NCBI GenBank assembly: GCA_017449065.1
Contig: JAFSKF010000026.1
Coordinates: forward strand, 1 to 32,973
DNA length: 32,973 bases
Origin: Bacteroidales bacterium
Lineage (GTDB): Bacteria > Bacteroidota > Bacteroidia > Bacteroidales > UBA3663
Reading direction: 5' to 3'
Below, in pieces: positions 24,095 to 30,928 of this stretch (the stretch's first letter is position 1; each line of letters starts with the position of its first letter). The translations under genes were made by a program, and so were the position numbers. The notes beneath the pieces were generated by a model. It saw nothing but the letters and a program-made list of their open reading frames with translations. It did not search any database and had not been told where the DNA came from.

Positions 24095-24130
24095 CCCCAT
24101 TAGCCCCATTAATCCCATTAACCCCATAAA
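24095..24130 (+). repeat. 9-bp tandem repeat between uxuB and uxuA
   Basis: Four consecutive 9-bp units, CCCCATTAG, CCCCATTAA, TCCCATTAA and CCCCATAAA, fill the uxuB-uxuA spacer. The C-rich units end 11 bases before the uxuA ATG, so they occupy the ribosome loading zone. Confidence 0.7.
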
Positions 24131-24141
24131 AACAACTAACA

Positions 24142-25395
24142 ATGGAAAGAACCTGGAGATGGTTTGGCAAGAAAGATAAAATCACTCTTGCACAATTGAG
24201 ACAGATTGGCGTAGAGGGCATCGTAACCGCTTTGCACGATGTGCCTCTCGGACAAGTATGGACGCGCGAGAAGATTCGCGACCTGCGTGAGTATATTGAG
24301 AGTTACGGTATGCGCTGGAGCGTAGTAGAGAGCTTGCCGGTAGTCGAGACAATCAAGTATGGCGGTCCCGATCGCGACGAACAGATTGAAGTCTATAAGC
24401 AGTCGTTGCGCAACTTGGCTGCTGAGGGCATCCACTGCATCTGCTATAACTTTATGCCTGTGCTCGACTGGGCTCGCACCGATCTGTTCCACGATAATCC
24501 GAACGGAGCCACCAACCTTTACTTCAACTATGCCGAGTTCGCTTATTTCGATATTTATATCCTCAAGCGTCCCGGTGCTCGCGAGGAGTGGGAGAAGTTC
24601 CAGTTCCCCGAGGGTTGGGGCCAAGGCCGCAGTGTCATTGCCGAATGCGATGAACTGGCTAAGACCATGACACCGGAGAAGGATCATAAACTGGTTGAGA
24701 ACATTGTCATTAAGACTCAGGGCTTCGTTTCAGGTAACTTCAGCGAGAACGATGAGGCTCCGGTGCAGAAGTTCCGCGAGTTCCTCGATCTCTACAAGGG
24801 CATCGACAAGGCCAAGCTTCGTGCCAATATGAAGTATTTCCTGGAGGCCATCATGCCTGTATGCGAGGAATGCAATATGAATATGTGTGTGCATCCTGAC
24901 GATCCCCCGATTGAGATTCTCGGTCTGCCTCGCATCGTTCGTACCGAGGAGGATATTCAGTGGTTCCTCGACGCTGTGCCTAACAAGCACAACGGCTTGA
25001 CGTTCTGTGCCGGTTCTCTTAGTGCCGGAGCCTATAACAATGTGGTTGACTTGGCCAAGAAGTTCGCATCGCGCACCCATTTCGTACACTTGCGTTCATG
25101 CCATATCTTCCCTAACGGCGACTTCACCGAGGCAAGTCACCTGGGCGGACGTGCCGATCTCATCGAATTGTGCCGCATTTTCGAGAAGGAGAACCCGAAC
25201 TTGCCAATGCGTGTCGATCATGGTATGACCTTTACCGATCAGCCGGGCGGCATCATGGACGAATCAAGCCATGGACACAATGCCGGCTACACCTTGCTGG
25301 GTCGTATGTTCGCACTGGGCCAGGTACAGGGCATCCTCGCCACTGTCGATCGTGAATTGGGCATTCCTTACAAGCAGCCCGGTTTCTTCGATTGA
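24142..25395 (+). CDS. uxuA: Mannonate dehydratase
   Basis: A 417-residue TIM-barrel enzyme that dehydrates D-mannonate to 2-keto-3-deoxygluconate, using a divalent metal such as Mn. It begins MERTWRWFGKKDKI and keeps the family segments GVEGIVTALHDVP, HPDDPPIEILGLPRI, FCAGSLSAGAYN, HFVHLRS and MRVDHGMTF, which include the His, Cys and Asp metal-site ligands. It follows uxuB with a 58-base spacer. Together they form the lower hexuronate path after glucuronate isomerisation. The first steps (uxaC, kdgK) are not in the window. Confidence 0.93.
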   Translation: MERTWRWFGKKDKITLAQLRQIGVEGIVTALHDVPLGQVWTREKIRDLREYIESYGMRWSVVESLPVVETIKYGGPDRDEQIEVYKQSLRNLAAEGIHCICYNFMPVLDWARTDLFHDNPNGATNLYFNYAEFAYFDIYILKRPGAREEWEKFQFPEGWGQGRSVIAECDELAKTMTPEKDHKLVENIVIKTQGFVSGNFSENDEAPVQKFREFLDLYKGIDKAKLRANMKYFLEAIMPVCEECNMNMCVHPDDPPIEILGLPRIVRTEEDIQWFLDAVPNKHNGLTFCAGSLSAGAYNNVVDLAKKFASRTHFVHLRSCHIFPNGDFTEASHLGGRADLIELCRIFEKENPNLPMRVDHGMTFTDQPGGIMDESSHGHNAGYTLLGRMFALGQVQGILATVDRELGIPYKQPGFFD

Positions 25396-25423
25396 GTTTT
25401 AATTGATACTTCCGTAAACAAAG

Positions 25424-25455
25424 AGGCTTTCCGGACCGGATTCGGGAAGCCTTTT
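25424..25455 (+). terminator. Terminator after uxuBA
   Basis: AGGCTTTCCGGA (25424-25435), loop CCGGA, TTCGGGAAGCCT (25441-25452) form a 12-bp stem with two G-T pairs, followed by TTTT. It lies 28 bases after the uxuA stop. Confidence 0.8.
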
Positions 25456-25482
25456 CGTATTAATAATTGTCGCAATCTTGTC

Positions 25483-25520
25483 ATAATTCTTGCAAGTTTC
25501 AAGAATTATTATGAACTTTG
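25483..25520 (+). promoter_or_regulatory. Promoter with overlapping inverted repeat before the purine permease
   Basis: A perfect 10-bp inverted repeat, ATAATTCTTG (25483-25492), 7-base spacer, CAAGAATTAT (25500-25509), overlaps a near-consensus promoter: CTTG at 25489-25492, 20 bp, GAACTTTG at 25513-25520. A dimeric repressor bound here would block RNA polymerase. The regulator is not identified. Confidence 0.5.
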
Positions 25521-25544
25521 CCGCAAAATTAAAAACATAATCGT

Positions 25545-26876
25545 ATGAAACCTTTTATAGAGAAACTTTTTGGCTTCGATTCCAAGAAGCACAATGTCCG
25601 CACAGAGGTGCTGGCGGGCATCACTACATTTCTTACCATGGCCTATGTGCTTGCCGTCAATCCCGCCATCTTTAGTGCCTTGCCGGAAATGCCTGGAGGA
25701 AGTGTATTCACAGCAACAGCCTTAGCTGCTATTATCGGTACGTTGGTCATGGCTCTTTATGCCAAGAAGCCCTTTGCCCTTGCCCCGGGAATGGGTCTGA
25801 ATGCATTCTTTGTCTATACGGTATGTCTGGGAATGGGGTATAGTTGGCAGTTCGCTCTTACTGCCGTACTGATTGAAGGTATTATTTTCATCATTCTCAC
25901 TGTCACCAAAGTGCGCAGTTGGTTGCTGTCTGCCATTCCCGGAACTTTGCAGAAGGCCATCGGAGCTGGTATCGGTCTGTTTATAGCCTTTATCGGAATG
26001 GAGAATGCCGGAATCATTGTGAACAACGATGCAACATTGGTCAGCCTTGGCAAAATCACAGAAGGAACCGCCCTTTTAGCGATGATAGGACTGTTCATAA
26101 CGGCAGGTCTGGTGATGGCCAAAATACGTGGCGGGATTCTTTGGGGAATTCTTATCACAACTCTTATCGGTTTGTTTATCAAAAATCCGGCAACGGGCGA
26201 ACCCATCACTCAGTTGAATGGTTTGGTGTCCGTGCCCCAAAGTATTGCTCCTATTTTCTGCAAGTTCGAATGGAGCCAGGTGTTCAGTTTAGACATGCTG
26301 GTTATTGTCTTTACATTCCTTTTTATCGATATGTTCGACACGATGGGCACCATTATTGGCGTTCATCAGGGGGCAGGATTAGCAGATCCCAATGCTCGTC
26401 GTGACGATATCCCGGATATGGAAAAGATGTTCATGGCCGACTCTGTGGCTACTGTCTTCGGTGCTTGCTTGGGTACTTCCACCACCACTACTTACGTAGA
26501 GAGTGCATCGGGCGTGGGTGAAGGCGGACGCACCGGACTTACGGCTTTTTCCACTGCTGTATGTTTCGCATTGGCGCTTTTCTTCAGTCCGCTGTTCCTT
26601 GCCATTCCTGGTGCTGCCACAGCTCCGGCTCTCATCATTGTGGGAGTAATGATGATGCCTGCCATAGCCCGTATCCATTGGGATGACTATTGCAAGGCCA
26701 TTCCCGCTTTCCTGACCATCATTCTGATGCCTGTGGCCTATAGCATAAGCGATGGCATCCTCATCGGAGTCATCGCCTATGTGGCTTGTCATGCAGTGGC
26801 CGGCAAGTTTAAGGAGATTTCCGTCACCTTATGGATCCTGGCCGTGCTTTTTGTCTGCAAATACTGTTTTATTTGA
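25545..26876 (+). CDS. NCS2-family purine permease (AzgA/PbuG type)
   Basis: A 443-residue integral membrane protein with about 12-14 hydrophobic segments. Landmark sequences are VLAGITTFLTMAYVLAVNP near the N-terminus, LAPGMGLNAFFVYTV and TLQKAIGAGIGLFIAFIG, and later DMFDTMGTIIGV and SASGVGEGGRTGLTAF. These place it in the guanine/hypoxanthine/adenine transporter branch of NCS2, which imports purines by proton symport. The exact base is not predictable from sequence. It stands alone, with its own promoter and operator-like repeat, and ends convergently with the Sel1 gene in an 8-base overlap. Confidence 0.9.
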   Translation: MKPFIEKLFGFDSKKHNVRTEVLAGITTFLTMAYVLAVNPAIFSALPEMPGGSVFTATALAAIIGTLVMALYAKKPFALAPGMGLNAFFVYTVCLGMGYSWQFALTAVLIEGIIFIILTVTKVRSWLLSAIPGTLQKAIGAGIGLFIAFIGMENAGIIVNNDATLVSLGKITEGTALLAMIGLFITAGLVMAKIRGGILWGILITTLIGLFIKNPATGEPITQLNGLVSVPQSIAPIFCKFEWSQVFSLDMLVIVFTFLFIDMFDTMGTIIGVHQGAGLADPNARRDDIPDMEKMFMADSVATVFGACLGTSTTTTYVESASGVGEGGRTGLTAFSTAVCFALALFFSPLFLAIPGAATAPALIIVGVMMMPAIARIHWDDYCKAIPAFLTIILMPVAYSISDGILIGVIAYVACHAVAGKFKEISVTLWILAVLFVCKYCFI

Positions 26877-28593
26877 GTTCCTTTTCCAACTGTCCGATTT
26901 CGTCGCGCAGTTCTTCGAGAATCATCAGGTCGTGATGTTCGAGGGCTTCGATGTAGCTAAGGACATCCTCTTGGTTGTATAGCACTTGCAGTCGGAGTTT
27001 GGGGTAGGAGGCAAGCGCCTTGATTATGCGGTTGTTGGAACTGTAAACCTTGTTGAGCATATGCTCATATTCCTTTAGGCAATCAGCATGCGACAAGTAT
27101 TGTTGTACGATATCTGCCAGTTTCTCCTCCGCATTGGGCTGATTGGAAATTTTTTCTGCCTCATCAGTCATCTCCAAGCACGCCTGCCAATGTTGTTCAA
27201 GGTCTGCGGCAGAACCTGAAAGAGGACGGTCAGTATGCTCCGGGTTCTCAGAATCTTCTGAAGGCCCGGAGGTTTCTTTTTCCTCTGGTTCCTCTAAGAA
27301 AGTCGGGTCGTCGTATTCTTCAAAGCCACCGTCTTCCTCAAGTTCCATCTCATAATCTCTGTCCTCTTCATTTTCCTCCTCATCTTCGTATTTCTCAATA
27401 TACCGAGGCAGATATTGGCTTTCGATAGCGGCTGCATGGTGGGTGAGGAAGCCGTTCCTATAGGCTCCGATAACGTAAGGCAAAGCTTCCTCTTCGTCCA
27501 GCATCAAAGCGTGGTAGCAACACTCGTAGGCAAATTCTTCGTCATAGCCTTCGGGAACATAATTGTCGTTCAGAATCATTTTGGCAAGAGCCATGTAGGA
27601 ACTGTTGTTGCGAAGAACGGCTCCGCGAGCGTACCAAGACCAGGCTTCATCCCAGTCTTTTTCAAAGCCCATGGTGCCTTCATAATAGTAGTTGCCCATA
27701 AGGTTCGCAGCAAATCCATCGCCCATGTCGGACGCCAGTCGGAGATTGTCTTTCAATGAAGAAGTCACTTTTCCCTGATATTCTTCATCATACTGTTCAT
27801 ATTCCTCATTGGTGACCGACAATGCATCGTCAAGCAGGCCTGTCGAAGAACCCGCATCAAGGGCCTGCTTCAGAATGTCGTAGAACTTGTCCAGATCGGT
27901 GAAGTTGAAGTTCTCGTCTGTTGTGGCCGTGATTGCCCAATCCAGAAATGCTGAAGCGTCACCGTGTTCGGAAGCTGCCGCTTGGTAGCATGCTACAGCC
28001 TCTTCTTTGCGTCCAAGTTCTTCTGCCGCATTGCCTTTCAGGTGGTAATACAGACCATCAGGTCTTTCTCCCATCGCTTCTGTATCTGTGATAAAGCGGC
28101 TTACGTCGTCGTAGGCTTTTTGCGGATTCGCTTCGATACCGGAATTGCCATAAATCATATCACGCAAGCGCTGCTGGGCAGCCCATTCGCTGCCTTCGTC
28201 AAGCGCTCGTTTCAGATCTTCGTGGTAGCGACGGAGGTCTGCTTCTCCAAAATCTCCGTCCCGATAGCACATAGCCAGAACGATACGAGCATCAGGAACC
28301 CCGCCTTTGATGGCCAAAGAGTAGTATTCTTCTTTGATATCGTTCGACTTGGCTTCCGGTTGCAACGCATCGTGGTAACGGGCCCAGGCATATTGCATCC
28401 ATGGGTTACCGTTTTCAGCCGCTTTGCGCAATTCAACCGTATAGTCGTCCAATAACGCCACAAAGTTCCGTTGGCGCAGGATGCGCTGAAAATACTGCTG
28501 CTGTTCTTTGCTGTAAGCTACGGTCGGAACCATTTGCCAGAAAGCTTTCATGGGTTCGTAGTCGCGAATCAATTTTTCGAGATTGGCATTCAT
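26869..28593 (-). CDS. Sel1/TPR-like repeat protein with an acidic linker
   Basis: A 574-residue cytoplasmic protein with no signal peptide. Residues 50-380 are a series of about 35-residue helical repeats resembling Sel1/TPR units, for example WMQYAWARYHDAL, DARIVLAMCYRDGDFGEA and AANLMGNYYYEGTMGFEKD. An extremely acidic linker of roughly residues 402-460 follows (runs such as KYEDEEENEEDRDYEMELEE). A helical C-terminal section is rich in Leu, Glu and His. Such proteins act as scaffolds for binding partners, but no partner can be named. The gene has a minus-strand promoter (TACCTTTG, complement of 28636-28643, with TTCG at 28664-28667). Confidence 0.8.
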   Translation of the reverse strand: MNANLEKLIRDYEPMKAFWQMVPTVAYSKEQQQYFQRILRQRNFVALLDDYTVELRKAAENGNPWMQYAWARYHDALQPEAKSNDIKEEYYSLAIKGGVPDARIVLAMCYRDGDFGEADLRRYHEDLKRALDEGSEWAAQQRLRDMIYGNSGIEANPQKAYDDVSRFITDTEAMGERPDGLYYHLKGNAAEELGRKEEAVACYQAAASEHGDASAFLDWAITATTDENFNFTDLDKFYDILKQALDAGSSTGLLDDALSVTNEEYEQYDEEYQGKVTSSLKDNLRLASDMGDGFAANLMGNYYYEGTMGFEKDWDEAWSWYARGAVLRNNSSYMALAKMILNDNYVPEGYDEEFAYECCYHALMLDEEEALPYVIGAYRNGFLTHHAAAIESQYLPRYIEKYEDEEENEEDRDYEMELEEDGGFEEYDDPTFLEEPEEKETSGPSEDSENPEHTDRPLSGSAADLEQHWQACLEMTDEAEKISNQPNAEEKLADIVQQYLSHADCLKEYEHMLNKVYSSNNRIIKALASYPKLRLQVLYNQEDVLSYIEALEHHDLMILEELRDEIGQLEKELK

Positions 28594-28635
28594 ACTGTAT
28601 TCGGATTAAGGATATAGAATTATCACGTTGTGCTG

Positions 28636-28667
28636 CAAAGGTACGAAATTATACTGATTCGAACGAA
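28636..28667 (-). promoter_or_regulatory. Promoter of the Sel1-repeat gene
   Basis: On the minus strand TACCTTTG (complement of 28636-28643) is a perfect -7 box, with TTCG (complement of 28664-28667) as a three-of-four -33 box at 20 bp. The start codon is 42 bases beyond. Confidence 0.6.
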
Positions 28668-28717
28668 TAAATCGCCAAAAAAAGATAAAAACGCAAAATT
28701 CTTCTTTCATTTCTGGA

Positions 28718-28733
28718 TATTTTTGTATCTTCG
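28718..28733 (+). promoter_or_regulatory. Overlapping -7 boxes before the phosphatase gene
   Basis: TATTTTTG (28718-28725) and TATCTTCG (28726-28733) are adjacent -7-like boxes, 20 or more bases before the ATG. No clear TTTG -33 box is seen for either. Confidence 0.4.
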
Positions 28734-28753
28734 CGGAGAAAACTTATCAGGTT

Positions 28754-29233
28754 ATGGCAGAGAAACAGCGCTACAAGATTCTATTTGTGTGTCATGGGAA
28801 TATATGCAGAAGTCCTATGGCAGAGTTTATCATGAAAAAACTGGTGGCAGACGCAGGTCTGAGCCACCAGTTTGAAATTGCATCAGCTGCAACAAGTACG
28901 GAAGAAATCGGTAATCCCGTCTATCCGCCTGCCCGGCGTAAACTAGCAGAGCATGGCATTTCGTGCGAAGGAAAACGAGCCCGGCAGATGACGGATCAGG
29001 ATTATGAGTATTACGATCTGCTGGTTGGCATGGACGAATGGAACGTTCGGAACATGGAGCGCATCCATGGCGGCGATATGGCAAGGAAGATACATCGGTT
29101 GCTCGAATATACCGATTCCCCGCGCGATGTGGCAGACCCTTGGTACACGGATGATTTCGATACCACTTGGCACGATTGCATGAAAGGCTGTCAGGCTTTA
29201 CTTGACTATCTTATATCGGAAAACAAGGTCTGA
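28754..29233 (+). CDS. Low-molecular-weight protein tyrosine phosphatase
   Basis: A 159-residue enzyme. The phosphate-binding loop C-x5-R is present at the N-terminus (FVCHGNICRSPMAE, Cys13 and Arg19), and the general acid aspartate is in VADPWYTDDF (Asp128). All catalytic residues are therefore in place. Such phosphatases act on phosphotyrosine in exopolysaccharide tyrosine kinases or on arsenate, depending on the system; no partner kinase is nearby. Its 3' end overlaps the convergent lipoprotein gene by 36 bases, an unusually long overlap that makes antisense effects possible. Confidence 0.9.
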   Translation: MAEKQRYKILFVCHGNICRSPMAEFIMKKLVADAGLSHQFEIASAATSTEEIGNPVYPPARRKLAEHGISCEGKRARQMTDQDYEYYDLLVGMDEWNVRNMERIHGGDMARKIHRLLEYTDSPRDVADPWYTDDFDTTWHDCMKGCQALLDYLISENKV

Positions 29234-29761
29234 CGTTTTTTTCACTAACTTCCCGTTCAGGTAGAAACGGCGAGTGATGTCTTTCACTTTGCCGTTCGAA
29301 CGGTAGTGGACTTTGCTCTCGCACGACAGCACATCCTCAGCTGAGTCGTTCCATATTACCGTGCATTCACCCAATCCGTCACCGGCAAATTCTCCGATAC
29401 AGATGTAGTATCCTGATTCGTCGTGGCTTAGGAACGGTCGTTTGGGGATAGGCATATAGGCGCGGGTCGGTGCTGTCTCTGCCGTCTCATAGTAAAGCCA
29501 TCCGATTGAGTCACCGTAGATGCTTAATGTGTCATCGCTCATATAGCCATGCATACACACCCGGACACTTTCCATATCGATGGCATACACCGAAGTTGTG
29601 TCGAGCAAATCGTGTCCGGCATCATCCGTCAGCGAAACTTGCATATAAACCGGTGCAAAATCATAGATGTAGTTGTGCCAGTCGTCGTCGCACGAGGAGA
29701 AAAGGATCAAGCTCCAGACGCACAGAGCCATCCATCCGATAGAAAAATACTTTGTTTTCAT
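29198..29761 (-). CDS. Hypothetical lipoprotein
   Basis: A 187-residue protein with a lipoprotein signal: MKTKYF, a hydrophobic stretch, then the lipobox LFSSC with the Cys at about residue 24. The mature part begins with a DDDW sequence, acidic residues after the Cys as in Bacteroidetes surface lipoproteins, although the match to a defined export signal is not certain. The body looks beta-rich (APVYMQVSLTDDAGHDLL, RRFYLNGKLVKK). No family is recognised. Its 3' end overlaps the phosphatase gene by 36 bases. The likely promoter is about 245 bases upstream, giving an unusually long leader. Confidence 0.6.
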   Translation of the reverse strand: MKTKYFSIGWMALCVWSLILFSSCDDDWHNYIYDFAPVYMQVSLTDDAGHDLLDTTSVYAIDMESVRVCMHGYMSDDTLSIYGDSIGWLYYETAETAPTRAYMPIPKRPFLSHDESGYYICIGEFAGDGLGECTVIWNDSAEDVLSCESKVHYRSNGKVKDITRRFYLNGKLVKKTSDLVFRYKIVK

Positions 29762-29968
29762 TTTTTTTGTTTTTTTGGTTTGTTTGAATTTCGCTTATTA
29801 AATGCACAAGTCGAAAAAAGGTTGCATGAAAACAAAGAAAAAATTATTCTCGAAACTTGCAGTTGTACTCTTATTTTTGAATACGCCTTACATATCTTCC
29901 ATGGATAAGCCTCCTTTAGTGCTGCAATTCCCTAAGCTCGTTCATTTCGCGTACTCTATCATAGAATT

Positions 29969-29995
29969 TTATAGCCATAAATTTTACGGCTATAA
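29969..29995 (-). repeat. Inverted repeat at the start of the lipoprotein leader
   Basis: TTATAGCC (29969-29976) and GGCTATAA (29988-29995) form an 8-bp stem around 11 bases. It lies about 11 bases downstream of the -7 box of the promoter at 30006-30037, so it would form at the very 5' end of the transcript or act as an operator. Confidence 0.45.
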
Positions 29996-30005
29996 CATTT
30001 GGGTG

Positions 30006-30037
30006 CAAAAATAAGCAAAAATATCTAATACGACAAA
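30006..30037 (-). promoter_or_regulatory. Minus-strand promoter upstream of the lipoprotein gene
   Basis: On the minus strand TTTG (complement of 30034-30037), 20 bp and TATTTTTG (complement of 30006-30013) match the consensus. The next sizeable gene on this strand begins at 29761, leaving a leader of about 240 bases. Confidence 0.6.
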
Positions 30038-30345
30038 GCTTTTGACGAAAAACTGCATTTTAGTCAAAGTCTTTGATTGGTTTGGTGTGAAAACTGCACT
30101 CTATCCGTTCATTTTACTTTCATGTCGGTGTAATGATACCACGAAGTTCCCAATAAGCAATGTCTCTGTTTCTCAAATTTAGATTCGCACCATTTTTGCC
30201 TATTACGACCAGTAAAGTCTTCAACCGTTTCAACTTAGCATCCTCTCGCTTTATGTTTGTGGGGGTTGAGGGAGTTGATGTTTTTTTACTTGTATGGTTG
30301 TATGGTGTTTCCTTTCTGCCTATGGTATTGCCCCGGCTACATAGC

Positions 30346-30390
30346 GGCCTGAAAGGCCAATAATCTCACTGCCCAGGGCATCGTCCTGGG
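30346..30390. repeat. REP-like pair of palindromes
   Basis: GGCCT-gaa-AGGCC (30346-30358) and CCCAGG-gcatcgt-CCTGGG (30372-30390) are short G+C-rich hairpins in an otherwise A+T-rich spacer. The arrangement resembles dispersed intergenic palindromes in other Bacteroidales, from memory only. Confidence 0.45.
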
Positions 30391-30665
30391 TATAGATGTG
30401 ACGGAGGTCGGATAAGGTGAATTTGGTCACTGTATTATCAGGTTATTATTGAAAACTCCAAATATTTCGACGAAAAAGTGAAAATCAAATTGGCAGATTT
30501 CACCAGCTTGTTTTTGTCCTTTTTCGAATATAGGCATCTTGGGTGCAGTCCTCTTCTTTCGTCTTAGTCTCGCTCTTCCTTCGCTCTTGTCTCGGAGTAC
30601 CTTCACCCGTTGTCTGGTATTTCTTCGGTATCTATACGCTATTTGTCCGGTTCTGAGCGAACATA

Positions 30666-30755
30666 TACCGAACAAGTACCGAACAAATACTGGGCAAGGA
30701 TGCCGACAAAGAGCCGCCTATTCCTTGGGTACGCCTTGGGTAAACCTTGGCTACT
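30666..30755. repeat. Two arrays of 11-bp tandem repeats
   Basis: Three units (TACCGAACAAG, TACCGAACAAA, TACTGGGCAAG) run from 30666 to 30698, and three more (CCTTGGGTACG, CCTTGGGTAAA, CCTTGGCTACT) from 30723 to 30755. Both arrays share an 11-bp period. No origin or replication gene is nearby. Confidence 0.6.
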
Positions 30756-30928
30756 TGCTGCTACACTGCTTTGCTTCAGACAGCCCTTAGCCTGCTCCTA
30801 TACTGCTTGCTGCCTTACATGAGAGTCATGCTGCAAGGGCTTATTCAGTACACGTCACCTTCAGTTTTCGTATTTCACATGATGCAAAAGAATACAGATA
30901 TCTCCGGTCTATACCAGATTATTTATTA

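Larger units (their letters stand above)
29762..30928. other. Long gene-poor interval with repeats
   Basis: No convincing gene lies in this stretch of about 1.17 kb. Its first 240 bases are the presumed leader of the lipoprotein gene on the minus strand, with an inverted repeat and three tiny reading frames. From 30.3 to 30.85 kb it holds small G+C-rich palindromes and two groups of 11-bp tandem repeats. Short open frames at 30160-30363 and 30427-30675 lack start context or family resemblance. A weak hairpin TCCGGT/ACCAGA (30903-30918) lies just after the nuclease gene's stop on the minus strand and might end that transcript. Confidence 0.5.

Noticed and set aside
29826..30014. A plus-strand 62-codon frame beginning with a signal-like MKTKKKLFSKLAVVLLFL
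   Set aside because: The beginning looks like a secretion signal, but the rest is short, has no family resemblance and lies opposite a leader with its own promoter; evidence is too thin for a gene call.
30160..30363. A 67-codon plus-strand frame
   Set aside because: Its end falls inside the REP-like palindromes, and it has no domain or promoter.
30427..30675. An 82-codon minus-strand frame rich in Arg and Lys
   Set aside because: It runs into the 11-bp repeat array; similar translations are, from memory, common spurious products of Bacteroidales repeats.
30666..30755. Possible CRISPR array
   Set aside because: Units are 11 bp and directly adjacent, with no spacers, and there are no cas genes in the window.
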